Assembly (NCBI GenBank): GCA_963738665.1 | Contig: CAVTXL010000016.1 | Span: 544,521 to 608,520, forward strand | Length of the DNA stretch: 64,000 nucleotides | Origin: JABDGM01 sp963738665 | GTDB taxonomy: Bacteria; Planctomycetota; Planctomycetia; Pirellulales; Lacipirellulaceae | Reading direction: 5' to 3' | In this document: positions 17,213-26,955 of the stretch, in pieces | Layout of the letters: each line of letters starts with the position of its first letter | How positions within the stretch are numbered: position 1 is the first letter of the stretch | Program-made: the position numbers and the translations under genes | The notes under the pieces: model-generated | Told to the model about the DNA's origin: nothing | What the model saw: only the letters and a program-made list of their open reading frames with translations | Databases searched by the model: none

Positions 17213-18643
17213 TCACATGTCATAGTACAAGCAGAACTCGTACGGGTGCGGCCGCAGGGCCAACGCGTCCACTTCGTTCTTGCTTTTGTAGCTGATCCAA
17301 GTGTTGATCACGTCCTGCGTGAACACGTCGCCGCGGAGCAGGAACTCGTGGTCCTTGGCCAGGGCGGCCAGCGAATCGGCCAGCGAGCCGGGCGTCTTCG
17401 GCACCTCAGCCAGCTCTTCGGGCGCCAGGTCGTAGATATCCTTATCCAGCGGTTCACCCGGATGGATCTTGTTCTGAATGCCGTCCAGGGCCGCCATCAT
17501 GCAGGTGGCGAACGCCAGGTACGGATTCGAGCTCGGGTCGGGGCAGCGGAACTCGATCCGCTTCGCCTTCGGGCTCGGGCTATACATCGGAATGCGGCAC
17601 GATGCCGAGCGGTTCCGCTGCGAGTAGGCCAGGTTCACCGGCGCCTCGTAACCCGGCACTAGCCGCTTGTAGCTGTTCGTCGTCGGGTTGGTGAAGGCCA
17701 GGATCGCCGGGGCGTGCTTGAGCAGGCCGCCGATGGCGAACAGTGCCATTTCAGACAGGCCCGCATAGCCGTTCCCGGCGAACAGCGGTTTGCCGCCCTT
17801 CCAGAAGCTGATGTGGGTGTGCATACCGCTGCCGTTATCGGAAAACAACGGCTTGGGCATGAACGTGACCGACTTGTTGTACTTTTTGGCGACGTTCTTG
17901 ATGATGTACTTGTAGAGGCACATCTTGTCGCCCATTTTCACCAGCTCGTCGAACCGCAAGTCGATTTCGCTCTGCCCGGCGGTGGCCACTTCGTGATGCT
18001 GGGCCTCGACGTCCAGGCCGCACTCAATCATCGTCAACATCATCTCGTTGCGGATGTCCATCAACGCGTCAGCCGGCGGAACCGGGAAGTAGCCTTCCTT
18101 GTGGCGCAGCTTGTAGCCGAGATTGGTCTTGCCGACAGAGGCGTAGTCCTTACCGCGGTTCCATTGGCCTTCTTCGCTGTCGAGATAGAAGTAGCCACTG
18201 TTGGGCGTCTGATCGAACCGTACGTCGTCGAAAATGAAAAACTCGGCTTCCGGACCGATGAAGCAAGTGTCGGCCACACCGGTGCTCTTGAGATAATTGA
18301 CAGCCTTACGTGCGACGTTGCGCGGATCGCGAGAATAATCTTCACGCGTGATCGGATCTTGCACGTTGCAAATGATGCACAGCGTGGGGATCGCCGTGAA
18401 TGGATCGACGAACGCCGTGTCGGCCTGCGGCAGAAGCAGCATGTCACTTTCATTAATAGCCTGCCAGCCGCGGATGCTCGAGCCGTCGAAGCCCAGGCCG
18501 TCCTCGAACACTTCCTCATCGAGCTTGCTGACCGGGATCGTGAAGTGTTGCCAAATGCCCGGGAAGTCCATAAACCGCATGTCCACCGCTTTGATGTCGC
18601 GCTCGCGACAAAGCGCCAGGACGTCTTGAGGAGTCATAGCCAT
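17213..18643 (-). CDS. glnA: Type I glutamine synthetase
   Basis: A 476-residue GSI that makes glutamine from glutamate, ammonia and ATP. Seen motifs: FDGSSIRGWQAINESDM, the metal-binding GPEAEFFIFD, the ATP site with KPLFSDNGSGMHTHIS, NRSASCRIP, and FRCPDPSSNPYLA. The adenylylation loop has the conserved tyrosine in DKDIYDLAPEE, so it is of the beta subtype and could be regulated by GlnE-type adenylylation. Length is normal. GGGAGAGA lies ~7 nt before the ATG as a good ribosome site. It is monocistronic, with a terminator after it. Confidence 0.97.
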   Translation of the reverse strand: MAMTPQDVLALCRERDIKAVDMRFMDFPGIWQHFTIPVSKLDEEVFEDGLGFDGSSIRGWQAINESDMLLLPQADTAFVDPFTAIPTLCIICNVQDPITREDYSRDPRNVARKAVNYLKSTGVADTCFIGPEAEFFIFDDVRFDQTPNSGYFYLDSEEGQWNRGKDYASVGKTNLGYKLRHKEGYFPVPPADALMDIRNEMMLTMIECGLDVEAQHHEVATAGQSEIDLRFDELVKMGDKMCLYKYIIKNVAKKYNKSVTFMPKPLFSDNGSGMHTHISFWKGGKPLFAGNGYAGLSEMALFAIGGLLKHAPAILAFTNPTTNSYKRLVPGYEAPVNLAYSQRNRSASCRIPMYSPSPKAKRIEFRCPDPSSNPYLAFATCMMAALDGIQNKIHPGEPLDKDIYDLAPEELAEVPKTPGSLADSLAALAKDHEFLLRGDVFTQDVINTWISYKSKNEVDALALRPHPYEFCLYYDM

Positions 18644-19268
18644 GTCCGATCTCTCCCATCCAGATAAATGAATTGACCGTATCTGTTCAGCCGCGCTCCG
18701 GTAGCGCGCACGAAAACCGGGGACATTACTGCAATAGTCTCATTCAGCCGGCGAGAGCATCGCCGGTTAGGTGGGCGATTGCACCGCCGCGGGCCGGCGA
18801 AGCGATCACCATTTTGCAAGCCCCCATTAAACGAAAAAAACGGCCAGCCGCATACCCACCTAAGCGTGTTGCGGTGACCGCCTGAATCCGCCATGGTAGC
18901 CGATCGCGCATTGATTGGAAATGACCTTAGGGGCAATTCATAAAGATTTTCGGCTGCGCGACACGTTCCCAAGCGGCAGCGCGGGCCACGCTCGCCCCTG
19001 CCGGCGCATGTTCTCAGAGCTTAAGACGTTGCGATCCGGCCGAGAATCGCTTGGCTGAGGGGAGATTTTGATTCTGGCAGCGAGTTGCTAACCAAGGGTA
19101 AAGTTGGGCGACCCCGCAATCCGGGATTACCGACCAGCATCGCGGACGTGCGAGCGACCAGAAATGTTACCGGCCCGCGGGCGCGGTCGGCCGACCGGCC
19201 CCATCACGGACCCAGCCAAAAAAATCGGCCAAAACGGGCGTCGCGGCGGCCAGACGGCTTGGGTTGAA
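18644..19268. other. Gap upstream of glnA
   Basis: About 625 nt without a convincing gene. It should hold the glnA promoter on the minus strand. I found no clear sigma-54 or sigma-70 consensus. A small palindrome, GCCGGCGAGAGCATCGCCGG, lies near 18748-18767. Confidence 0.5.
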
Positions 19269-19988
19269 TCATGTCGTTAGCGGCAGAGGACGATTTCGCA
19301 GAATCCGAGCGTACGCAGCGGCCATTGCCCGATCGTCCTGACCGGGGAGAAATACGCTACGAATCTGTGCCCGGCGAATCACGCCTTTTTCCAGAAATTC
19401 TGCGAACAAGTCCCAGCGGCAGCAATACAAGCCATCGATCGCCTCGACGATCGGCGGCTGCCGATAATCGCTGGCCAAGACGACTTCGGCGTAACTCAAG
19501 CGATCCCCGGCCAGGCGCCATAGGACGCACGCTGCGTCCGGTACGTCGACGTGAATCACTTCGTCGGCTGCTAGTCGGGTACAAACGCGGATGCCGGGAT
19601 GGCTGTCGAGCAAATCGGTCTGCACCGACACAACTAACGAGACGCCGCAAACGGCTGGCATGTGTTTCTCTTCCAATTGCCAATAAATCTGCGGCGAGTA
19701 ATGTGAATCCGGCGAAGTGGCATAGCTGGCCGCCAAGTCGCCGCCCCGAACATAGGCGTCGGCCACTTTCATTGGCCAACGAGCCCCTTCGCTGCTCTGG
19801 GGCGTCTCCACCGACGTCTCGTGCGCCGACTCCGCCGAGAGCAGGTACCCATCCATCAAAGCGTTGTTGACGCGCAGTTCATGCACGCCCAACTGCGGCC
19901 GCGAAACGTCCACGCGACCCGCGAGAGCGCCGCAGTGCAGCGACGCGATTCGCGAATCGAATTTCCAATGTGCGTGTTCGGTGTTCAT
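19269..19988 (-). CDS. Conserved hypothetical protein
   Basis: About 239 residues from the Met at 19988 (MNTEHAHWKFDS), chosen because the 20 codons upstream look non-coding and repeat-rich. The sequence is globular, with alternating beta-type stretches (GVSLVVSVQTDLLDS, VIHVDVPDAACVLWRL) and a C-terminal helical part (WDLFAEFLEKGVIRRAQIRS). No signal peptide, membrane segment or known motif is visible. The function is unknown. Confidence 0.6.
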   Translation of the reverse strand: MNTEHAHWKFDSRIASLHCGALAGRVDVSRPQLGVHELRVNNALMDGYLLSAESAHETSVETPQSSEGARWPMKVADAYVRGGDLAASYATSPDSHYSPQIYWQLEEKHMPAVCGVSLVVSVQTDLLDSHPGIRVCTRLAADEVIHVDVPDAACVLWRLAGDRLSYAEVVLASDYRQPPIVEAIDGLYCCRWDLFAEFLEKGVIRRAQIRSVFLPGQDDRAMAAAYARILRNRPLPLTT

Positions 19989-20040
19989 CGTGGGCGGGTG
20001 ACGAGGGTCGAGAGCGGCGTGCCGACGGCAAGCCACATTT

Positions 20041-20125
20041 GAATGCAAAATGCAAACTGTTCAATGCAAAATGAAAAAAGACGATCGCCGCTCTCATTTT
20101 GCACTGAGCATTTTGCTTTGAAGAT
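20041..20125. repeat. Small AT-rich inverted repeat
   Basis: AATGCAAAATGCAAAC and TTCAATGCAAAATG are followed ~35 nt later by CATTTTGCACTGAGCATTTT, giving inverted copies of the CATTTTGCA core. It is a dispersed-type repeat with no coding content. Confidence 0.5.
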
Positions 20126-20165
20126 TCCTTCCCCGGTGAGAGTTGCGGCTTCCCTTAGGCGCAAT

Positions 20166-20205
20166 AAAAAACCCCGTCGGACACCACAAGGATGTCGCGA
20201 CGGGG
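20166..20205 (-). terminator. Strong intrinsic terminator
   Basis: On the minus strand CCCCGTCG (20205-20198) pairs with CGACGGGG (20179-20172), extended by TGTC/GACA, and is followed directly by six Ts. This is a textbook Rho-independent terminator for a leftward transcript. The nearest leftward gene stops at 20584, ~380 nt upstream. Confidence 0.85.
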
Positions 20206-20583
20206 CCGGAACAGAGAAGAGGCCAAATAGTTTCCTGGTAAGGGGATAAAAAGATTAGGCAATCGCCGTCCACGAATAGTGTGGAGTGTGTGGTCCCGAA
20301 AAGTCATTGGCCAAACACTTGTTCCTCTAACGATGATACCCATTTCACTGTGGGTGTCTATAGTTCGGTCAAAATTATTTTCGCGGCCCGCAATACGCAT
20401 TATTCCCGGGCCGTCCACCAATTTCTGGCCACGTGCCATTAATCCTTTTGTCAAAATGAGTTAGAGCGAGCGACTGGGACATATTGGCGTGCTCCGATGG
20501 CCGCTAGCAATTGGAGCCTTTTCCTGCTCGATGCCGGTAATCGGAGTCGCTCACGATGCTCAGCGAATGGCGAAGCACCCGAA
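20206..20583 (-). other. Non-coding interval ending in a terminator, possible small RNA
   Basis: This interval is poorer in GC than its surroundings. The minus-strand frame covering 20155-20454 has no recognisable protein character and runs through the terminator stem. It is either a long 3' UTR of the dehydrogenase gene or an independent small RNA using the terminator at 20166-20205. No known RNA family could be recognised by eye. Confidence 0.35.
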
Positions 20584-21557
20584 TTACGAGGTCCGCGGGA
20601 CCTCCCACACGAATCGGCCCGTTTTGAGAAAGGCATCGACCTGCTTCACGCTGTGAGCGCTTTTGCGTTCGAGCGATTCGGCGGTGTTAAAGGCGTTGTG
20701 CGGCGTACAGATCACGTTTTCGTGTTTCGCTAATTGTAGCGTGGCCGTCGCTTCGGCGTCGCTGCTCGGCTTGCCGCTGCGTAGCGAGACGGCCAGCTCG
20801 GCCTCGTGATCGAACACATCGAGCGCTACTCCGGCCAATTGACCCGATTGGAGCGCTGGTAGAGCGCGGTTGCGGGGCTCAGCTCACCGCGCGCGATATT
20901 CACAAACATGGCGCCCGGCTGGATCTGCGCAAGACGCGCGTTGTTGAAATAGCCGCGACTTTCATCGTTCAAATCCATTGCGGCGACGACGACGTCGGCC
21001 TGGGCCAGGGCCCGCTCCGGCCCCAGATGCTCGAATTCGGGGTGCTTCGGTGCGCGATCGACGCCCAGCACTCGCATGCCGAGCCCCTGGCCGATGCGAC
21101 AGACTTCGCTGCCGATGTTGCCGACGCCGACGACCGCCAACGTTTTGGCCTGGCACTCGGCGCCGGTAACTCCATTGCGGTCGAAGGTCATAAACTGGCG
21201 CGTTTGCTGCGGCAGTCGGCGGAGCAGGGCCATCCATAGCAGGGCCGCCTGCTCGGCGACCGCCCGCTGGCAATAGAGTGGAACATACCCCATGACAGGC
21301 GGCTTATCGACTTTCGCCGCATAGGCCAGCATGTGGTCGAAGCCGGTGCTCCGCGTCAGAATCGCGCTGAGCGAGTTTGCCCACTTCGCCGGGATCACCG
21401 ACTGCGTCCGCGTCGAGATGATCCGCGCCGGCGGCGACGTGTGGCCCGCCTCCTGGATCGTCGCTGCGGTGCAGCCGGCATCGATATCTGCTGGCAGAAG
21501 TCGCTGGAGCGACGCGGCCTCTTCAGTAAATGCCTCATAGAAAAACACATCTTTCAT
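20584..21557 (-). CDS. D-isomer-specific 2-hydroxyacid dehydrogenase (one frameshift)
   Basis: A protein of about 325 residues of the D-2-hydroxyacid dehydrogenase family (NAD-dependent reduction of 2-keto acids). It shows the Rossmann motif VVGVGNIGSEVCRIGQGLGM, the catalytic Arg in VNIARGEL, Glu in ALDVFDHE and His in CTPHNAF. The C-terminal ~85 residues lie in another frame. One missing G near 20858 (YQ-ALQSGQLAGVALDVF) explains it, and total length is 1 nt short of a multiple of three. The start at 21557 (MKDVFFYEAF) is preferred over 21614. The substrate is not identifiable. Confidence 0.85.
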
Positions 21558-22184
21558 GCGGCCGATTGTGACCGCACCGCCGACTGACAGCAAGAGGGGC
21601 GTCGGGGCTGACATGCCTGTCTACCAGATGAAATCCGCGTGGTAAGGCCGTCTTACCTGTCTTGTGCTCAAGTGGAAGTCGTGCGCGAGCTGTGCACGGG
21701 TCTTACGCCGTTGGGTGCGCCCGTCTTCCGCCGTTGTGTGAGGGTCTCCCAAAATGGTCGTGCGCGGGTCGCCCAACCCGCACCCTCGACCGCCAGCATC
21801 CCTCCCCACGCGGGTCGCCGGCTGCGAGGCACGCTCTTGGGACCGGCCACAACCGGACGGCACGGTCAGGGGACCGGCCACCACCGGGGCCTGTCTCTCA
21901 GGGCACCCGCCTGTCCGTGGGGACCATGATCGACGTACCTGCGCGCGACCGACGGCTTTGGCTGGCAGGGATTTCTGCCCCTCGCTGCCAGCTAGCGGTG
22001 CGGTGCTGGTGCCTGAATGGCGTGGTCGCGAAGCAACCAGCCTTGTGGCGAGTAGGGCTTTTCGGTATCTCTACGCAACTTTTCGGCGACCGCGGTCGGC
22101 GCCCGACACGGGATTTCCGCAGGTTGCACTAGCGCCCCTTACAAGCGTGGCCGGCCGCATGCCGCGCGCTCTCTGAATCGCAGC
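21558..22184. other. Gap upstream of bamA
   Basis: About 630 nt with no gene I can support. Around 21838-21890 there are two tandem GGGACCGGCCAC units separated by GGCACGGTCAGG, related to the sequence near 14605. The overlapping frames here have the Arg/Pro/Ala composition of non-coding GC-rich DNA. Confidence 0.5.
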
Positions 22185-25100
22185 GTGTCGAATCTCGCCC
22201 CCGCACTCGGCCACGTCCCCCGGATGATGCGCGCCAATCACCGCCGAATTTGCGTACCGATCGCCGCCATTGCCGCGCTGGCGGCCTGTGCTGTGTTCGT
22301 TGGGCAGAAGCGTGCGCTTGGACAGGGCGGATTGGGCGGCCCCGGAGGCGGCATGAACTCGTTGCCTGCCTCGACCTTGTTCAAGTCAAAAAAGGAAGCC
22401 GATCGAGAATTCAGCGGGCCATCGCTTTCGGCCACCGATGAGCTCGTTGCCGAGATTCGCATTGAGGGCAATAAGACTATTTCGACGGAAAAGGTGCTCA
22501 ACCAATTGCAGACGCGCGTTGGCCGGCCGTTCGATCCCGCGCAAGTGCAGCGCGACGTTCGCACGCTTACCAACCGCAGTTGGTTCGTCGACGTGCAGCC
22601 CTCGTACGAGCCGTCAGAGAAGGGCCGGGTCGTCATCTTCAAGGTGGTCGAGCGGCCCGTGATTCGCTACATCGAGTACATCGGCAACGAGGGCCTGCGC
22701 AACAAGCGGCTGGCCAAAGAGACCGATTTGCAGCAGGGCGGCCCCGTCGACCCGTACATGGTCGAAGAGGCACGGAAGAAGCTGCTGGACCTGTATCACA
22801 ACAACGGCTTCAACCACGCACAGATCAGCGTCCTTGAGGGCAACAAGCCGACAGACCAGGGCGTCGTGTTCGCCATCGACGAAGGGCCCCGGCAGCGCAT
22901 CTGCGCGTCACGTTTGAAGGGGCCGACTTCGTCTCGAAGCAGCGGCTGAAGACGCAGGTCGATTCGAAGCCGCCCCTGATGTATCTGTTTAAGGGTTACC
23001 TGAGCTGGGATCAGCTCGATGCAGACGTCGACAAGCTGACGGCATACTATCGCTCGTTCGGATTTTTTCAAGCCCGCGTCGGCCGCGTGATTGAAATGAA
23101 CGACAACGACACCTGGGCCACGGTGAGGTTCATTGTGGTGGAAGGCCCCCGCTACCAGGTCGACGAGATCAGCTTCGTCGGCAACAAGGTGTTCGCCAAC
23201 GACTCGCTGGCCATGCTGATTCAGTTGCCGTCCGGCAAGCCGTTCGAGCAAGCCGAGATGAGCGGCGACACGCAGCGATTGAAAGACTTGTATGGCAGTC
23301 GGGGCTATGTTTTCGCCGACATCCGGCCCGAGACGGTCTTCCTCGAAGAACCGGGCAAACTGCGACTGGTGTACCACATCGACGAGGGCAAGCAATGGCG
23401 AGTCGGCCGCGTCTTCGTGCACATCAACGGAGATAATCCCCACACGCGGATCCAAACGGCCCTGAATCGATTGTCGATCCATCCCGGTGAAATCTGCGAC
23501 ACCCGCCAACTGCGAGCGAGTGAAATTCGCATTCAGCGCAGCCAACTGTTTATGGTCGAGCCCGCGCGGGGCGTGGTGCCGAAGATATCGTTTCACATCC
23601 AAGATTCCGACGCTGAGCTGGCGAGCGGCGGTAAAAACGAGTTCCGCGGCCAGAGCCCGGATCAAATTGAGCTGGTCCCCTCGGACCGCCCAGGACCACT
23701 TTCGCAATCGGCCGCGCCGGGGCCGCCACTGCTGGCGCCGCCCGGTTCGCATTTGAAATTGCAGACGATTGAGGTGCCTCCGCCTCCCGGCTTTGTCGAT
23801 CGCGACGATCAGATCGATGTCCATCTCGAATTCGACGACGCGCCCCAGCGGGCAGCCGCGCCAAGCTCCGAGCCGGCGAACGCGGCGCCCCCGGAACAGA
23901 GACCTCGCTCACCGGCCGCGCAAAGGCACGAAGTGCGCCGCCCGCCCTACGAAGACATTGTTCCGCCGGCATTTGCCCCGCCGGTTTCGCGGCCGGTCGG
24001 GCGCCCGACGTTGGGACCATACGAACTGTTGCAGTCACAGGGCAACGCCTATCAGCAGATTCCCGCACAACCGGCCGCCACGTCGCCGGTCGTACGCGGA
24101 CAGAGTCCGTATCCGGCCGCGACTTCGACATCGGTCTACGGCGGCGTGGCCGTCGGCGCGACGGGGCCTGAGGCGGCGCGGATCGGCACGAGTGCGTACG
24201 CGGTCCGCCAGGCCGCCTCGTCGCCGCAGCCGCGGGGCCCCCAGATCGTTCCCACGCAATACAGCGTGCCGAGCGGGACGCAATCGACCGGGCAAAACGG
24301 CGCCACCCCAGGGCCCCCCGTTTTCGGGCCGCCCGCATTGCCCCCGCCCCAATATGGAACGCCGCAACCGATCGGCCCGCCCCAGCCACTCGGCACGCCC
24401 CAGCCCCTCGGCGCGCCGCAGCCGGTCGGTACGCCCGTGTATGCCCAGCCGCTCCCAGGCGGGCCGCCCCCAGTGATGACGGGCGACCCCAACGTGGCCC
24501 CGGTGACGCCGATTCCCACCAATCCGCAACTCTTTCCCTCGACGCCGGTCGATCCATTTACCCCTGCCTATACGGACCCCTTTGTCGATTTGGACGTCGT
24601 CGTCAGCGAAGCGCAAACGGGCCGCTTGATGCTGGGCGTGGCGGTGAACTCCGATGCCGGCCTGGTCGGTCAGATCTTGCTCGACGAACAGAACTTCGAC
24701 TGGACGCGCTATCCGACGAGTTGGGACGACTTTCTCAGCGGCAAAGCCTGGCGCGGGGCAGGGCAGCGGTTTCGCCTCGAGGCCGCGCCCGGTACGCAGG
24801 TGCAGCGCTACCTGGCCAGCTTCCAGGAGCCGTATCTGTTCGACTACCCCATCAGTCTTGGCCTGAGCGGCTCGTACTACACGCGCCGCTACTTCGAGTG
24901 GGACGAACAGCGGCTGGGCGGCCGTGTGTCGCTTGGTTACCAGTGGACGGAATACGACCTGTCGGCCGCCCTGGCCTACCGCGGCGAGGTCGTGAACATC
25001 AGCAACATCAAGGACAACATACCGGATTTGGAAGAGGTGAAAGGTGACAACACGATCCACGGCTTCAAGTACACGATCGCCAATGACACGCGCGACAGCA

Positions 25101-25683
25101 TTTTTCTTGCGACGCAGGGTCACTACCTCGAAGTCGGCATCGAGCAAGTGATCGGCTCGTTTACTTATCCGCGTTTTAACTTGGACGCGCGTCAGTATTT
25201 CTTGTTGCACGAGCGTCCCGACCACTCCGGCCGGCACGTGTTGACGGCGGCTTCGCAAGTCGACATCAGCGGAAATAACACGCCGATCTACGAGCCTACT
25301 ACGCGGGCGGCTTCACGACGCTTCGCGGCTGGGATTACCGAGGCGTATCGCCCTTTTTCCAAGCCGACCCAAATCCGGCCGACATGACGCCCGAGGGGCC
25401 GTTCGTCGCCGTGGGCGGCGATTTCATGTGGGTGAACACGCTCGAGTATTTGTTTCCGATCACGGCCGACGACATGATGCACGGCGTGGTGTTCACCGAT
25501 TTCGGCACGGTCGAGCCGAGCGTCGAGATCAAAGATTTCCGCATGTCCGCCGGCTTTGGCTTGCGAATTACGGTGCCGGCGATGGGCCCGGCGCCGATCG
25601 CGCTCGACTTTGCCTGGCCGATTCAGCAGGGTCCGCACGACGAACAGCAGGTGTTCAGCTTCTTTATGGGATTCACGCGGTAA
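22185..25683 (+). CDS. bamA: BamA/Omp85-type outer membrane assembly protein with a long Pro-rich linker (two frameshifts)
   Basis: About 1,166 residues. A signal peptide is followed by POTRA repeats (LVAEIRIEGNKTISTEKVL, VIRYIEYIGNEGLRNKRL, and others up to ~residue 490), then by ~290 residues rich in Pro, Gly, Gln and Ala (about 23685-24550). Last comes an Omp85 beta-barrel starting near DPFVDLDVVVSEAQTGRL, with the RGWDYRG lid motif and an aromatic C-terminus (FSFFMGFTR). Omp85 proteins insert beta-barrels into the outer membrane. Single missing bases near 22900 and 25296 break the frame; the length is two bases short of a multiple of three. The start could also be the Met at 22224. The linker is much longer than anything in E. 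coli BamA. Confidence 0.88.
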
Positions 25684-25703
25684 GTGACCCAACCCGCGGA
25701 TGC

Positions 25704-26035
25704 TCATGCAGCAGGCGTACCGGCCTTTTTGCCCAGCAACCGACCGATGTCGCGCCGCGTCGCCCCCAACACGAACAGCGCTCGCAACTGCAAGTCGATC
25801 GATACCGACGGATCGGCCGCCTCCAGCTTGGCGATTCGAGACTGGCTGGAATGAAACCGCTTCGCCAACTTGCTCTGCGACATTTCGAGCGAAGCACGTT
25901 GGCGGCGAACAAATTGAACCAGCATCAATTGGTCTCGATCATTGCCGCTTCTTCGTCCGACAGATGTAGAAACTCTTTCGTTGAGCCGATTCTCCAGTCC
26001 GCCTCCTTCAATCATCGCGACTTGGGTTCTTTCAT
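25704..26035 (-). CDS. XRE-family antitoxin of a Gp49/HigB-like toxin pair (in-frame stop and one frameshift)
   Basis: A HTH protein of about 110 residues: FVRRQRASLEMSQSKLAKR, then SSQSRIAKLEAADPSVSIDLQLRAL in its DNA-binding half. These antitoxins bind the toxin and repress the operon. From ATG at 26035 (4 nt after the toxin stop) the frame hits TGA at 26012-26014 (MKEPKSR, stop, then LKEADWRIGSTKEFLHLSDE). A missing A near 25926 shifts the HTH frame. Both may be sequence errors. The order toxin then antitoxin, with near-overlap, is the HigBA type. Confidence 0.72.
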
Positions 26036-26038
26036 AAT

Positions 26039-26381
26039 CTAGTCTCCTGAAGCTGCGTCGTATTTCTTCAGCCGCGTTTTACACTTTTTGATGATGGAAA
26101 CCTGGGTCCTTCGCGATTTCTTGTCAAACACATCGAAAATGACGATCGCGTCGGGATCGATGCGATAGCAAATCCGCCACTGATGCCCGCTGTCTCGAAC
26201 GCGAAGTTCGTGGCAGCCATCGCCGATCGATGGCATCGGCCGCGAATGCGGTAAACCAATTAGCTCGCCGTGCTGCAATCGGCTCAGAAGCGTGCCAGCT
26301 TCGACGCGAGCTGCCGTGGAGAAGGGAGGCGCCTTGATTTTCGCCTTCGAGCCAAACTAACGGCTTAGCACCGCTATTCAT
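26039..26381 (-). CDS. RelE/ParE-superfamily toxin, phage Gp49-like (one frameshift)
   Basis: About 113 residues after repair. The N-terminus is KPLVWLEGE, then IKAPPFSTAARVEAG, LLSRLQHGELIGLPHSRPMP, IGDGCHELRVRDSG and WRICYRIDPDAIVIFDVFDKK. This is the characteristic sequence of Gp49-like/HigB mRNA interferases. An extra A in a run near 26335 (GGCGAAAATC for GGCGAAATC) splits it. It is followed 3-4 nt later by the antitoxin. The family cleaves mRNA at the ribosome. Confidence 0.8.
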
Positions 26382-26392
26382 GCGCTCGACTG

Positions 26393-26415
26393 TATGTCAT
26401 GTCACATTCGACATA
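26393..26415. promoter_or_regulatory. Inverted repeat upstream of the Gp49-like toxin gene
   Basis: TATGTC at 26393-26398 and GACATA at 26410-26415 flank an 11-nt spacer, 11 nt before the ATG. Read leftward, TTGACT lies just upstream as a possible -35. This is where a toxin-antitoxin autoregulatory operator is expected. The assignment is inferred from position and symmetry only. Confidence 0.4.
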
Positions 26416-26467
26416 AAGTCAATTGCCGTGCCGAAAGCCGGGAGCCTGCGCATAATCGTAGGGAAGC

Positions 26468-26848
26468 TCAATACCCGCAGCGATATCCCCAGCGGCACTC
26501 GTCGCCGTAATAGCCCTTGTGCCAGAGCGTGATCGGATCATAGTGCCCGGCGCCGAACCAGCCCCAACGATACGTTTGCACCGGAAATCCGTAGCCGTAC
26601 CAGGCGCCCGGCTGCGCGGGCGATAGGCCGACCTGGGGCGTCGCGGCGAGTTGCCGGTGGTAGCCATAAGACTGGGCGATCACCCCATCGGTGCGCCGAT
26701 CGCGTTGCGGTGCACTCGGGGGCCCGATCCACAGGCCGTCCGCCGCATGTGCCGCGAGCGAGGCCGCCGCGACGAGCGCGGTGACGACCCCGGTCGCCAG
26801 GCTATGTCTTGGCGTGGCGGCCAGTGGAATGAGACTGGAAATGGACAT
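26468..26848 (-). CDS. Secreted hypothetical protein
   Basis: 126 residues with a signal peptide (ATGVVTALVAAASLAAHAAD). The mature part is rich in Gly, Tyr, Trp and Pro (PGAWYGYGFPVQTYRWGWFG, YYGDECRWGYRCGY). Such aromatic/Gly-rich small exported proteins are common in planctomycetes and may sit in the envelope. No catalytic motif is seen. AGGAGG lies ~9 nt upstream of the ATG, an ideal ribosome site, supporting the start. Confidence 0.7.
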   Translation of the reverse strand: MSISSLIPLAATPRHSLATGVVTALVAAASLAAHAADGLWIGPPSAPQRDRRTDGVIAQSYGYHRQLAATPQVGLSPAQPGAWYGYGFPVQTYRWGWFGAGHYDPITLWHKGYYGDECRWGYRCGY

Positions 26849-26955
26849 GGCTTGCCTCCTTGCACGTTTTCAAGATTCTTCGGCGATCCAGCGCACAGGC
26901 TTTCTCACTGCAGTAATGCCGGCAGCGTCGCGACTACTCTACAGCTCCCCCTACT

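Noticed and set aside
17714..18667. 317-codon plus-strand frame opposite glnA
   Set aside because: Mirror frame of a highly conserved enzyme.
18748..18785. NtrC-like site (GGTG...CACC) and sigma-54 promoter upstream of glnA
   Set aside because: Only four-base arms match and no GG-N10-GC promoter element was found; too weak to call.
19100..19267. tRNA or other structured RNA in the gap before the hypothetical gene
   Set aside because: No T-loop (GGTTCGA-type) or cloverleaf could be built; only GC-rich short palindromes.
24035..25258. 407-codon leftward frame inside bamA
   Set aside because: It is antisense to a well-supported barrel and linker; sequence is non-conserved and typical of GC-rich shadow frames.
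25704..26015. Antitoxin start at 26015 (MIEGGGLENRLNE)
   Set aside because: This start is in the shifted frame; the conserved N-terminal block EADWRIGSTKEFLHLSDE lies in the frame of the ATG at 26035.
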